Source of the DNA: Sinomonas atrocyanea
GTDB taxonomy: Bacteria > Actinomycetota > Actinomycetes > Actinomycetales > Micrococcaceae
Assembly (NCBI RefSeq): GCF_030811715.1
Contig: NZ_JAUSRH010000003.1
Span: 248,001-312,000 of the forward strand
Direction of reading: 5' to 3'
DNA length: 64,000 bases
Shown here: positions 53,659-64,000 of the stretch, piece by piece
How positions within the stretch are numbered: position 1 is the stretch's first letter
How the letters are laid out: each line of letters begins with the position of its first letter
The notes under the pieces: model-generated
Database searches by the model: none
What the model was told of the DNA's origin: nothing
Seen by the model: the letters and a program-made list of their open reading frames with translations, nothing else
Position numbers and translations under genes: made by a program

Positions 53659-53690
53659 CCCCCTGACCTCACCACCACAAGGACTCCATC

Positions 53691-56105
53691 ATGACTGCCC
53701 AGCACACCCCTGCCCAGTTCCCGTCCGCCACCGTCCTCGGCTACCCGCGCATCGGCCGCCGCCGCGAGCTCAAGAAGGCCGTCGAGGCGTACTGGGGCGG
53801 GACCAGCTCCCTCGCGGAGCTCGAGTCCGCGGCCGAGGCGCTCCAGCTCGCCACCGCGGGCCGCCTCGCCGAGCTCGGCCTCAGCGAGGCCGCCGCCGTC
53901 CCCGGCACGTTCTCCTTCTACGACCAGGTCCTGGACACGCTCGTGGCGCTGGGCGCGGTCCCGGCCCGCTTCGGCGCGCTGCACGACGGCGCCGGCCGGC
54001 TCGGCCTCGACGCCTACTTCACGCTTGCCCGCGGCACCGCCGAGCAGCAGCCGCTCGAGATGACCAAGTGGTTCGACACCAACTACCACTACCTCGTGCC
54101 GGAGATCGGCCCCGAGACCGAGTTCTCGCTCTCCTCGGACCGCATCGTTGAGGAGTTCTCCCTCGCCCGCGCCCACGGGACCGTGACCAGGCCGTACCTC
54201 GTCGGGCCCGTCACCTTCCTCGCGCTGTCGAAGGCGTCCGACGGCGCGCCGGCCGACTTCGCGCCGCTGTCCCGCCTCGAGGACATCCTCCCCGTCTACA
54301 CCGAGCTTCTGGGCCGGCTCGCCGCCGCCGGGGCGCCGTGGGTCCAGCTCGACGAGCCGGCCCTGGTCGCGGACCTCGACCTTCCCGGGGGCACGTCGGC
54401 CGCCGAGGTGGGCGACGCCGTCGCGCGCGCCTACGCCGCCCTCACGGCGCCCGCCGCCGGTTCGGGCCGCCCGGCCATCCTCCTCTCCGCCCCGTACGGC
54501 GGCCTCGGCGAGCAGTCCGCCGCCGTGGCCGCGACCGGCGTCGAGGCCGTGGCCCTCGACCTCTTCAAGGGCGCGCTGCCGGCCGACGCCGAGCTCGCCC
54601 GGTTCGCCGGCAAGACGCTCGTTGCCGGCGTCGTGGACGGGCACAACATCTGGCGCAACGACCTCGCCGCCTCCGCAGCGAAGCTCGACGCGCTGCGTGC
54701 TGCGGGCGCCCGCCACGGGTTCGACGTGGCCGTCGCCACGTCCACCTCGACGTTCCACGTCCCGCACGACGCCGAGGAGGAGACCCAGCTCGACCCGCAG
54801 CTGCGCAGCTGGCTCGCCTTCGCCGACCAGAAGGTGCGCGAGGTCGTGACCCTCGCCGCCCACCTCGCGGAGCCCGGCTCGCAGGACGCGGCCCTGGCCG
54901 AGTCCTCCCGCGTCCTCGCCACCCGCGCCGAGGCGCCCGGCGTGCGCCGCCCCGAGGTCCGCGAGCGCACCGCGGCCCTCACCGCCGAGGACTTCTCCCG
55001 TTCGGCCTTCAGCGTCCGCGCACAGGCGCAGGAGGCCGTGCTCGACCTCCCGCCGCTGCCGACGACCACGATCGGCTCCTTCCCCCAGACGGCCGAGGTC
55101 CGCGGCGCCCGGGCGCGCCTGAACAAGGGCGCGATCGACGAGGCGGAGTACGAGCGCCTCATGAAGGACGAGATCGCCCGCGTCATCGACCTGCAGGAGG
55201 AGCTCGGCTTCGACGTGCTCGTCCACGGCGAGCCCGAGCGCAACGACATGGTCCAGTACTTCGCCGAGCACCTCGACGGGTTCGACGTCACGGTCCACGG
55301 CTGGGTGCAGTCCTACGGCTCCCGCTGCACGCGCCCCTCGATCCTGTGGGGCGACGTCTCCCGGCAGGCGGGCCCGTCCATCCTCTGGGGCGACGCGGAC
55401 AGCGCCGCGCCCATCACCGTCCCGTGGGCGGCGTACGCCCAGTCCCTCACGGAGAAGCCCGTCAAGGGTATGCTCACCGGTCCCGTCACGATCCTGGCGT
55501 GGTCCTTCGTGCGCGATGACCAGCCGCTCGCGGAGACCGCCGACCAGGTGGCCCTCGCCCTCCGCGACGAGATCGCCGACCTCGAGGACGCCGGCATCCG
55601 CATCATCCAAGTCGACGAGCCGGCCCTCCGCGAGCTCCTGCCGCTGCGTGCCGCCGACCGCCCCGCCTACCTGGACTGGTCCGTCAGGGCCTTCCGGCTC
55701 GCCACGGGCGGCGCGGCCGACGCGACCCAGGTCCACACGCACCTGTGCTACTCGGAGTTCGGCGTCATCATCGATGCGATCGATGGCCTCGACGCCGACG
55801 TGACCTCGATCGAGGCCGCCCGCTCCCGCATGGAGGTCGTCACCGACCTCGAGGCGCACGGGTTCGGCCGCGGCGTCGGCCCCGGGGTCTACGACATCCA
55901 CTCGCCGCGCGTGCCCAGCCAGGAGGAGATCGAGGAGCTGCTGGCCCGCGCGGTCGAGCATGTGCCGGCCCGCCAGCTGTGGGTCAACCCGGACTGCGGC
56001 CTGAAGACCCGCGGCTACCGCGAGACCGAGGCCTCGCTGCGGAACCTCGTCGGGGCCGCGAAGGCCGCCCGGGCCGCGCTCTCGGACGTCGCCGCGACCG
56101 CCTGA
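53691..56105 (+). CDS. metE: Cobalamin-independent methionine synthase
   Basis: Transfers the methyl group of methyl-THF(Glu3) to homocysteine. The 804-residue two-barrel protein has the N-terminal G-Y-P-R-I-G and the zinc-site regions H-T-H-L-C-Y-S and N-P-D-C-G-L-K-T-R. It is longer than the usual 750-780, partly because of a local duplication: P-S-I-L-W-G-D occurs at 549-555 and again at 562-568, where homologues have one R-P-P-x-x-x-G-D-V. AAGGA precedes the ATG. A strong terminator follows. Confidence 0.95.
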   Translation: MTAQHTPAQFPSATVLGYPRIGRRRELKKAVEAYWGGTSSLAELESAAEALQLATAGRLAELGLSEAAAVPGTFSFYDQVLDTLVALGAVPARFGALHDGAGRLGLDAYFTLARGTAEQQPLEMTKWFDTNYHYLVPEIGPETEFSLSSDRIVEEFSLARAHGTVTRPYLVGPVTFLALSKASDGAPADFAPLSRLEDILPVYTELLGRLAAAGAPWVQLDEPALVADLDLPGGTSAAEVGDAVARAYAALTAPAAGSGRPAILLSAPYGGLGEQSAAVAATGVEAVALDLFKGALPADAELARFAGKTLVAGVVDGHNIWRNDLAASAAKLDALRAAGARHGFDVAVATSTSTFHVPHDAEEETQLDPQLRSWLAFADQKVREVVTLAAHLAEPGSQDAALAESSRVLATRAEAPGVRRPEVRERTAALTAEDFSRSAFSVRAQAQEAVLDLPPLPTTTIGSFPQTAEVRGARARLNKGAIDEAEYERLMKDEIARVIDLQEELGFDVLVHGEPERNDMVQYFAEHLDGFDVTVHGWVQSYGSRCTRPSILWGDVSRQAGPSILWGDADSAAPITVPWAAYAQSLTEKPVKGMLTGPVTILAWSFVRDDQPLAETADQVALALRDEIADLEDAGIRIIQVDEPALRELLPLRAADRPAYLDWSVRAFRLATGGAADATQVHTHLCYSEFGVIIDAIDGLDADVTSIEAARSRMEVVTDLEAHGFGRGVGPGVYDIHSPRVPSQEEIEELLARAVEHVPARQLWVNPDCGLKTRGYRETEASLRNLVGAAKAARAALSDVAATA

Positions 56106-56117
56106 TAGGACCCGGAC

Positions 56118-56157
56118 GCGCCGCGGGGCCCCTCGTGCGCGAGGGGCCCCGCGGCGC
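56118..56157. terminator. Terminator between metE and the DUF2004-like gene
   Basis: A perfect 18-bp stem (56118-56135 with 56140-56157) and a TGCG loop lie between convergent genes. There is no U-tract, but the stem is very stable. Confidence 0.7.
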
Positions 56158-56195
56158 CCGGTGCCACGACGGTCCCGGGGCCGCTCGGTTCCGGC

Positions 56196-56699
56196 TCAGT
56201 CCCAGAGCACCTCGTCGTCGACCATGCCGTCGGAGTCGGCCGCGACGACGAGCACCTCGTCCGTGAAGTGCTCGCCGAGGGTGAAGTCGAGCACGAAGTA
56301 CCGCTCGGGCTGGGCTGGGTAGATGCCCACGTGGGCGAGCCGGAGGGCCTTGAGGAACACCTCGTCAGTGATGTCCTGGGGGCGGTCGACGCCGAAGACG
56401 GACCTGACTTCCCCGTCTGCGAGGTTCTGGCAGTGGAACCGCCGGTACTGCTCCGCGGCGCTGTCTTCGTCCTCGAGCTGCTGGCCGACCAGCTCCCGGA
56501 CCGACTCGACGAGTTCGGGGAGGAAGCGGAGCCGGTAGTCGACCTTGTGCAGCGCGGCCTCGTCCAGCCGCTCCTGGCCGGTGATGTTGAGGTCGAGCTC
56601 GACGGGGACGCCGTCGAGCGTGAACCTGCCGGCCACGGCCCTCCCGCCGCTGGGCGCGAGGGCGATCTCTCCGAAGTGCTGGCTCACTGCCGTCTCCAT
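56196..56699 (-). CDS. DUF2004-like protein of unknown function
   Basis: A 167-residue acidic, soluble protein beginning M-E-T-A-V-S-Q-H-F-G-E-I. The early H-F-G-E-I and the alternating strand pattern recall DUF2004, but this is a weak, memory-based match. No catalytic motif is evident. There is no ribosome site before ATG 56699; TATCGT lies 6 nt upstream, so a leaderless message is predicted. Confidence 0.6.
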   Translation of the reverse strand: METAVSQHFGEIALAPSGGRAVAGRFTLDGVPVELDLNITGQERLDEAALHKVDYRLRFLPELVESVRELVGQQLEDEDSAAEQYRRFHCQNLADGEVRSVFGVDRPQDITDEVFLKALRLAHVGIYPAQPERYFVLDFTLGEHFTDEVLVVAADSDGMVDDEVLWD

Positions 56700-56705
56700 G
56701 ACAGA

Positions 56706-56711
56706 ACGATA
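56706..56711 (-). promoter_or_regulatory. -10 element of a probable leaderless mRNA (DUF2004-like gene)
   Basis: On the minus strand TATCGT is followed by TCTGTC (6 nt) and then ATG 56699. Confidence 0.55.
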
Positions 56712-56741
56712 AGCCCGCACCGGCGCGGCGGGCCAGCATCG

Positions 56742-57557
56742 TCAGCTGAGCCGCGCGAGCAGTGCCGCCGCGTCGTGCGGGGCCCGGCCGTCGGCATCGT
56801 TGTCGAAGTAGACGTACGCGTCGCGCCCGGCGGCCAGCCACTCCTGGACCCGACCCGCCCAGCGGTCCAGCGACGCCTCGGAGTAGCCGCCCCCGTAGAG
56901 CCTCACCTCGCCGTGCAGCCGCGCGTACCGGATCCCGGAGGTGTCGGCGTCGACCTCGGGCCACGTCCCCGCGCTGTCGGAGGCGACCATGCAGATGCCC
57001 TCCCGCGCGAAGAGGTCCCGGGCCTCGGCGCTGGCGAAGCTCTCGTGCCGGGGCTCGACGGCGTGCAGGATCGGCCGGTCCACCGCTGCCTGGACCAGGG
57101 CCCGGTCGTCGGGGACCTTGGCGTCGTGGCGGGCGGCGAGGGCCGCGGCGTCGGCCGTGGTGCGCGGAAGGAGGTCGAAGAACTCGGCCAGCCGCCCGGC
57201 GTCGTACGCCATCCGCGCCGGAAGCTGCCACAGGACGGGCCCGAGGGTGTCGCCGAGCGCGAGGACGCCGGAGGCGAGGAAGTTCGCGAGCGCCGTCTCG
57301 ATGCCGCGCAGCTGCAGCATGTGGGTGATGTAGCGGCTGCCCTTGACGGCGAACACGAACCCCTCGGGGACGGCGGCCTTCCACGCCTCGTAGGAGGACG
57401 GCCGCTGGAGGGAGTAGAACGAGCCGTTGAGCTCGGCGGAGGTCAGCCGCTGGGCCAGGTAGGCGAGCTCGTCCGCCTGCCGCAGCCCCTTCGGGTAGAA
57501 GTCGCCGCGCCAGCTGGCGTACCGCCAGCCGGAAGTGCCGATGAACGCACGGGCCAT
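56742..57557 (-). CDS. DUF72 family protein
   Basis: A 271-residue TIM-barrel-like protein with the DUF72 start I-G-T-S-G-W-R-Y and W-R-G-D-F-Y-P, a central G-P-V-L-W-Q-L-P and the C-terminal D-A-Y-V-Y-F-D-N-D. The function of DUF72 is not established; conserved Glu/His residues suggest an enzyme. The ATG lacks a ribosome site; TAGCGT on its strand lies 7 nt upstream, within the 10-nt gap and the end of the LysR gene. Confidence 0.87.
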   Translation of the reverse strand: MARAFIGTSGWRYASWRGDFYPKGLRQADELAYLAQRLTSAELNGSFYSLQRPSSYEAWKAAVPEGFVFAVKGSRYITHMLQLRGIETALANFLASGVLALGDTLGPVLWQLPARMAYDAGRLAEFFDLLPRTTADAAALAARHDAKVPDDRALVQAAVDRPILHAVEPRHESFASAEARDLFAREGICMVASDSAGTWPEVDADTSGIRYARLHGEVRLYGGGYSEASLDRWAGRVQEWLAAGRDAYVYFDNDADGRAPHDAAALLARLS

Positions 57558-57564
57558 GCCGGAC

Positions 57565-57570
57565 ACGCTA
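57565..57570 (-). promoter_or_regulatory. -10 element of a probable leaderless mRNA (DUF72 gene)
   Basis: On the minus strand TAGCGT is followed by 7 nt and then ATG 57557. It overlaps the stop codon region of the LysR-type gene. Confidence 0.5.
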
Positions 57571-58512
57571 CCCCGCCGCGGTCCCGCGCCCTGCCCGCGC
57601 GGCGCGGACGGGCAGCGCCGCGAGCGACTCGGCGACGAGGTCGAGGAAGAGCCGCGTGGCGGAGTCCGCGGCGGCGTGCGGGCGCAGGGCGAAGATGTTC
57701 CGCGCGAGCCGGATCTCCGGCACGTCGACGAGCACGACCCCCTCGGGCTCGGCCTGGAGCGCGAGCTCGGGGACGAGGGCCGCACCCAGGCCCGCCGAGG
57801 CCAGCCCGAGGCTCGCGTTGAAGTCGTCGCTGTAGGCCACCACCCGCGGGGCGAGGCCGCAGCCGGCGAAGAGCCGGTCGATCACGGTCGCGTCGGACGT
57901 CCCCGGGTGGTGGACGATCCACGGCATGCCGCCCAGCTGGTCCGCGGTGACCCGGGCGCCGTCGGCGATGCCCCAGGACTGCGGCAGCACCACGTGGAAC
58001 GGGTCGTCGCCGATCCAGAGGCGCTCGGCGGTGTGCGGCCAGGCGAGGCCGCTCTGGCCCACCTGGTAGACGAGGACGACGTCGAGCCCTCCGCCCGAGG
58101 CGAGCCGGCGGATGGTGTCGCCAGGCTCGGCCACGGACACGTGCAGGTCGAGCCCGAGCCGGCGCCACCGCTCCCCGCTGAGCACCCGGGGGAGCACGTA
58201 GGTGGCGAGGCTCGGGAAGATGCCGAGCCGGAGCTCGCGGCCTGCCGCGTCGGCGGCGCGGGCCGTCGCCGCCTTGAGCGCGTCGATGTCCGTGAGGACC
58301 TTCTCCGCGTGGCGGATCATCACCAGGGCGGCCTCGGTCGGGACGATGCTGCGCGGCGTGCGCCGGAAGAGCTCGACGCCGGTCTCGCGCTCGAGCGCGG
58401 CCATCTGCTGCGACACGGCCGACGGCGTGTACCCCAGCTGGGCGGCGGCCGAGGCGAACGAGCCGAGGCGGACCACTTCGATGAGGGTCGTCAGGTGCAC
58501 AGGGTTGACCAT
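57568..58512 (-). CDS. LysR-type transcriptional regulator
   Basis: A 314-residue LTTR. The N-terminal winged helix (about 1-60) has S-F-A-S-A-A-A-Q-L-G-Y-T-P-S-A-V-S-Q-Q and L-F-R-R-T-P-R, followed by a coiled linker and a periplasmic-binding-like effector domain (about 90-295). The effector and target are unknown. ATG 58512 has AAGGAG at the proper distance. LTTRs often control a divergent gene; here the divergent side is the nrd promoter region, which has its own NrdR boxes. Confidence 0.88.
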   Translation of the reverse strand: MVNPVHLTTLIEVVRLGSFASAAAQLGYTPSAVSQQMAALERETGVELFRRTPRSIVPTEAALVMIRHAEKVLTDIDALKAATARAADAAGRELRLGIFPSLATYVLPRVLSGERWRRLGLDLHVSVAEPGDTIRRLASGGGLDVVLVYQVGQSGLAWPHTAERLWIGDDPFHVVLPQSWGIADGARVTADQLGGMPWIVHHPGTSDATVIDRLFAGCGLAPRVVAYSDDFNASLGLASAGLGAALVPELALQAEPEGVVLVDVPEIRLARNIFALRPHAAADSATRLFLDLVAESLAALPVRAARAGRGTAAG

Positions 58513-58720
58513 GTCGGCTCCTTCCGGCCTCGACCCGCCCAGCCTACGACACACCGCGACACGCCGTGAGATGCACGACACGCACCTCTGCCCGGGTGTG
58601 GGAACCGGGCATCCACAGCCTGTGGACGCGGGCCCCCGAACGGCGGGAATCCGGGCATCCGGCGGTGCATTAAATGTGGGCCGAGTGTGGACTCACGGCG
58701 TGAGGAATGACATACTTGTA

Positions 58721-58768
58721 AGACAACATCTTGGGGTCCTCGGCAGCGGCTTGCACTACATGTAGTAT
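58721..58768 (+). promoter_or_regulatory. Two NrdR boxes upstream of nrdH
   Basis: CAACATCTTG (core 58724-58733) and CTACATGTAG (core 58756-58765) both fit the NrdR core C-W-A-N-A-T-N-T-W-G. Their spacing is 32 bp, about three helical turns, as usual for paired NrdR sites. A -10-like TAGTAT (58763-58768) overlaps the second box, consistent with repression. nrdR itself is not in the window. The rest of 58513-58879 shows nothing further recognised. Confidence 0.75.
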
Positions 58769-58879
58769 CGAGGGCACCGAGGTGCGCAGGACTGGATCAC
58801 AGGGCTGTCAGGGCGGCCGTCGGTGCGGCAGCGGCGAATGCCTCGGCTGGGGAAGCTTTGGAGAATGGGGTAAGGATTC

Positions 58880-59128
58880 ATGAACGTCACGGTCTACACG
58901 AAGCCGGCCTGCGTGCAGTGCAACGCGACCTACCGCGCCCTCGACAAGAAGGGCATCGCCTACCAGAGCGTCGATGTCACCCAGGACCCGGAGGCCCTCG
59001 AGCGCCTCAAGGCCATGGGGTACATGCAGGCGCCGGTCGTCGTCACGGACGCCGACCACTGGTCCGGCTTCCGCCCGGACAAGATCGCCGCGATCGCCGA
59101 GGCCGGCTCGGCAGCCTCGGTGGCCTGA
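58880..59128 (+). CDS. nrdH: Glutaredoxin-like NrdH redoxin
   Basis: Electron donor for class Ib ribonucleotide reductase, itself reduced by thioredoxin reductase. The 82-residue protein has the redox site C-V-Q-C at 11-14, V-D-V-T-Q-D-P, A-P-V-V-V (cis-Pro) and the NrdH-specific W-S-G-F-R-P-D. First gene of the nrdHIEF unit; TAAGG precedes the ATG. Confidence 0.95.
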   Translation: MNVTVYTKPACVQCNATYRALDKKGIAYQSVDVTQDPEALERLKAMGYMQAPVVVTDADHWSGFRPDKIAAIAEAGSAASVA

Positions 59129-59638
59129 TCCTCGGCGTCGGGCAGGCCCCGGCTCCGCCGTCCCAACGAGGGAGTGCGCTGAGATGACCTCCCAGGTCCT
59201 CGCCGCGGCCGACGCCGGGGCCACGGGTTCGGACTCCGGACCGCGGCCCACGTCGGCACGACTCATCTACTTCTCCTCCGTCTCGGGGAACACCCGCCGG
59301 TTCATCGACAAGCTCGGCCTGGATGCCGCGCGGATCCCGCTCCACCAGGGTGACGCGGCCCTGCAGGCCACGGCGCCGTTCGTCCTGGTGGTCCCGACGT
59401 ACGGCGGGACCGGGGGAGCGGGGTCGGTGCCCAAGCAGGTCATCAGATTCCTCAACGACCCGCACAACAGGGCCCTGATCCGGGGCGTCATCAGCGCGGG
59501 CAACACGAACTTCGGGGACAACTACTGCGCCGCGGGCGACATCGTCGCCGCCAAGTGCCACGTCCCCCACCTCTACCGATTCGAACTCATGGGCACGCCC
59601 GACGACGTGGCCCGGGTCACCGAAGGATTGGACGCATT

Positions 59639-62834
<3,196 letters not shown>

Positions 62835-62854
62835 GTTGGTTGTGAGATGACACG

Positions 62855-62927
62855 CTAGTTGGCATAGCTGACGAGTTAGTTGGCACAGGACTGCGGCAGG
62901 TGGCAGCAGCGACATGCTAGTTGGCAC
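62855..62927 (+). repeat. Three short direct repeats, possible IS21-type end remnant
   Basis: YTAGTTGGCA occurs at 62855-62864, 62876-62885 and 62917-62926 within the gap 62835-63136. Multiple short repeats at an element end are typical of IS21-family insertion sequences. No istA/istB gene is in the window, so this would be a solo end or the edge of a lost element. Confidence 0.4.
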
Positions 62928-63071
62928 CTGCCGTGTCGGCCTTGTTTGGAAGTAGGGCCCTGAGATCCACGTGCTAATCGTCAGTCTGACCATGAACGTC
63001 CCGACCCATTTCGGAAGTGGCGCTGTGAGATAGAGGTCTAGCTGCAAGTCTGGGCATCTATCTGCCGGAAA

Positions 63072-63109
63072 CGACGGCCTATCTGCAAGTTCTGGCAGAT
63101 AGGCCGTCG
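63072..63109. terminator. Perfect 15-bp hairpin
   Basis: CGACGGCCTATCTGC (63072-63086) pairs perfectly with GCAGATAGGCCGTCG (63095-63109), with an 8-nt loop. It could end the nrd transcript or belong to a mobile element; there is no U-tract. Confidence 0.4.
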
Positions 63110-63370
63110 GGCCGTCGAGCATCGACCTAGCCTGGCGTGTCCTGCTCAGGACCGGCGCACCGGCAACAGCGGGCCTTCACGATCTTCCTCACCGTTTCCG
63201 GAGGCGTCTTCGTCGGCACGTGGCGGCTCTGGACTTTGTCCAGAAGGTCATTGGCTCGCGTGCTCAATCCTGCAGCGAAGCCGGGCGGTGACCTCCGTGG
63301 AGTCGGATCTGAGGACAGGACCTTCCACCCCATTGCACCGTCTTGCTCGCCCTTGCCAGTGTCTGAAGCC

Positions 63371-63802
63371 ATGCTGATCCTGAAGAACCGTTCGACCAAG
63401 GCGGTCCAGTACGGCTGGTCCGTCGTCGTGCTGGAGCACCACATCCTCACCGGCCTCCGCACCCGGGCCGGCGCCGCGCCAAACAACCTCGAGGCATGCC
63501 TTCCGGGCGAGGGGACGGATCTGGCCCGGGAGGTCGCCAAGGACCCGCTGGTGTTGGACTTCCTGGGCATGACCGAGGAGGCGGACGAGCTGGCCATGGA
63601 GGAGGCGATGACGCTGCGGATGTCGCAGACCCTGGCCGAGTTCGGGCCAGGGTTCGCGTTCCTCAGGCGCCAGTACCGGCTGAGCATCGAGGGGGACGAG
63701 GACTACTTCATCGAACTGCTGCTGTTCCTTGTCTACAGCTACGCAATGACGAGGTCCGTAGTTGTCCAGCGAGGCCCAGCCTGTCGTCTGTCTGCCACGT
63801 AA
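63371..63802 (+). pseudogene. Truncated YhcG/DUF1016-type PD-(D/E)XK nuclease gene
   Basis: The frame encodes a recognisable internal part of the YhcG family: Q-Y-G-W-S-V-V-V-L-E, then L-A-R-E-V-A-K-D-P-L-V-L-D-F-L-G-M and L-A-E-F-G-P-G-F-A-F-L-R-R-Q-Y-R-L. The N-terminal DUF1016 domain (normally over 100 residues) is missing. After F-I-E-L-L-L-F (about 63730) the expected catalytic continuation ending in E-L-K is replaced by unrelated sequence and a stop. The frame opens further upstream to 63137 but without family similarity. YhcG proteins occur with restriction and other defence genes, so this is probably a decayed defence-island gene. Confidence 0.7.
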
Positions 63803-63841
63803 CTGACGTAGGGGCGAGAGTTTGTTGTGCGGGATGCCGCC

Positions 63842-63878
63842 TGCAGCGTTTGTATCGGTCAGTGATACAAACGCTGCA
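63842..63878. repeat. Perfect 15-bp inverted repeat
   Basis: TGCAGCGTTTGTATC (63842-63856) and GATACAAACGCTGCA (63864-63878) flank a 7-nt spacer. It may be an operator, a terminator or a mobile-element end. It is AT-richer than the surroundings. Confidence 0.6.
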
Positions 63879-63956
63879 CTCATTTGGCTCGTCCGAAGCC
63901 GCGAAACGCAAAGCGCCGGAGCGGCCTGATCGATGAGTCTCTGCGGTCCGGGGTCG

Positions 63957-64000
63957 TAGACTCGGGCAGGCGTGCGACAACGGCCCAAGGGACTACCTCC
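63957..64000 (+). other. Possible promoter and start of a gene leaving the window
   Basis: TAGACT (63957-63962) is followed 9 nt later by GTG 63972, which opens a frame (V-R-Q-R-P-K-G-L-P) to the window end. It is too short to judge whether this is a real gene. Confidence 0.2.

Noticed and set aside
63248-63988. A minus-strand gene opposite the YhcG remnant
   Set aside because: Its translation shows no family motif and mirrors the plus-strand nuclease fragment, whose motifs are clear.

Overview
The window is chromosomal DNA from a high-GC actinobacterium, most likely a member of the Micrococcaceae (Arthrobacter/Sinomonas-like). The reasons are the very high GC, the frequent GTG starts and the gene orders tig-clpP1-clpP2-clpX, ileS-folC-DUF4233-ndk, rne-thiD/tenA-rplU-rpmA-obg-proB-proA-nadD-rsfS and nrdHIEF. 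A Rv2466c-like protein (a mycothiol-linked family) and a GpgP-like phosphatase beside rsfS fit the same assignment. The genus cannot be fixed from this sequence alone.

Layout. 1-7385 carries rpiB, a Nei-type glycosylase, tRNA-Gly and tRNA-Pro, trigger factor, the Clp protease genes and a DsbA-fold protein. 7386-17562 has a possible small transcript, valS on the minus strand, DUF488 and SDR genes, an orphan HATPase protein, and ileS behind a T-box leader, followed by folC and DUF4233. 17567-24344 holds ndk, a cluster of 32-bp repeats, a VKOR-family gene, rne and a ThiD-TenA fusion. 24345-32984 is the L21/L27-Obg-ProB/A-NadD-RsfS block. 33015-36899 has two almost abutting tRNA-Ala genes, the acetate module satP-acs (minus strand) and small regulatory genes. 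36952-45821 is accessory metabolism: cupin, hydrolase, a frameshifted amidase, SulP, an FAD oxidoreductase, a methyltransferase, a SOUL protein and an APH-type kinase. 45910-52412 is a ROK regulator followed by a tightly overlapped MoxR-DUF58-VWA-VWA-TPR operon. 52455-56105 is metF-metE behind a potentially structured leader. 56196-58512 has DUF2004-like, DUF72 and LysR genes on the minus strand. 58721-62834 is nrdHIEF with two NrdR boxes. 62835-64000 is a degraded junction with repeats resembling IS21-type ends, strong hairpins and a truncated YhcG/DUF1016 nuclease gene.

How it works together. Most of the window is housekeeping: protein quality control, tRNA charging, ribosome assembly, proline, NAD, folate, thiamine and methionine synthesis, and deoxynucleotide supply. 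Several control devices can be read directly: a ClgR-like operator before clpP1, an Ile (ATC) T-box before ileS, paired NrdR boxes before nrdH, a candidate RNA structure starting at the predicted metF transcription start, and a recurring TANNNT-N6/7-start arrangement that implies leaderless mRNAs. The least explained parts are the MoxR/VWA operon, the metF leader, the 32-bp repeat cluster, the small transcript before valS and the degraded right end.
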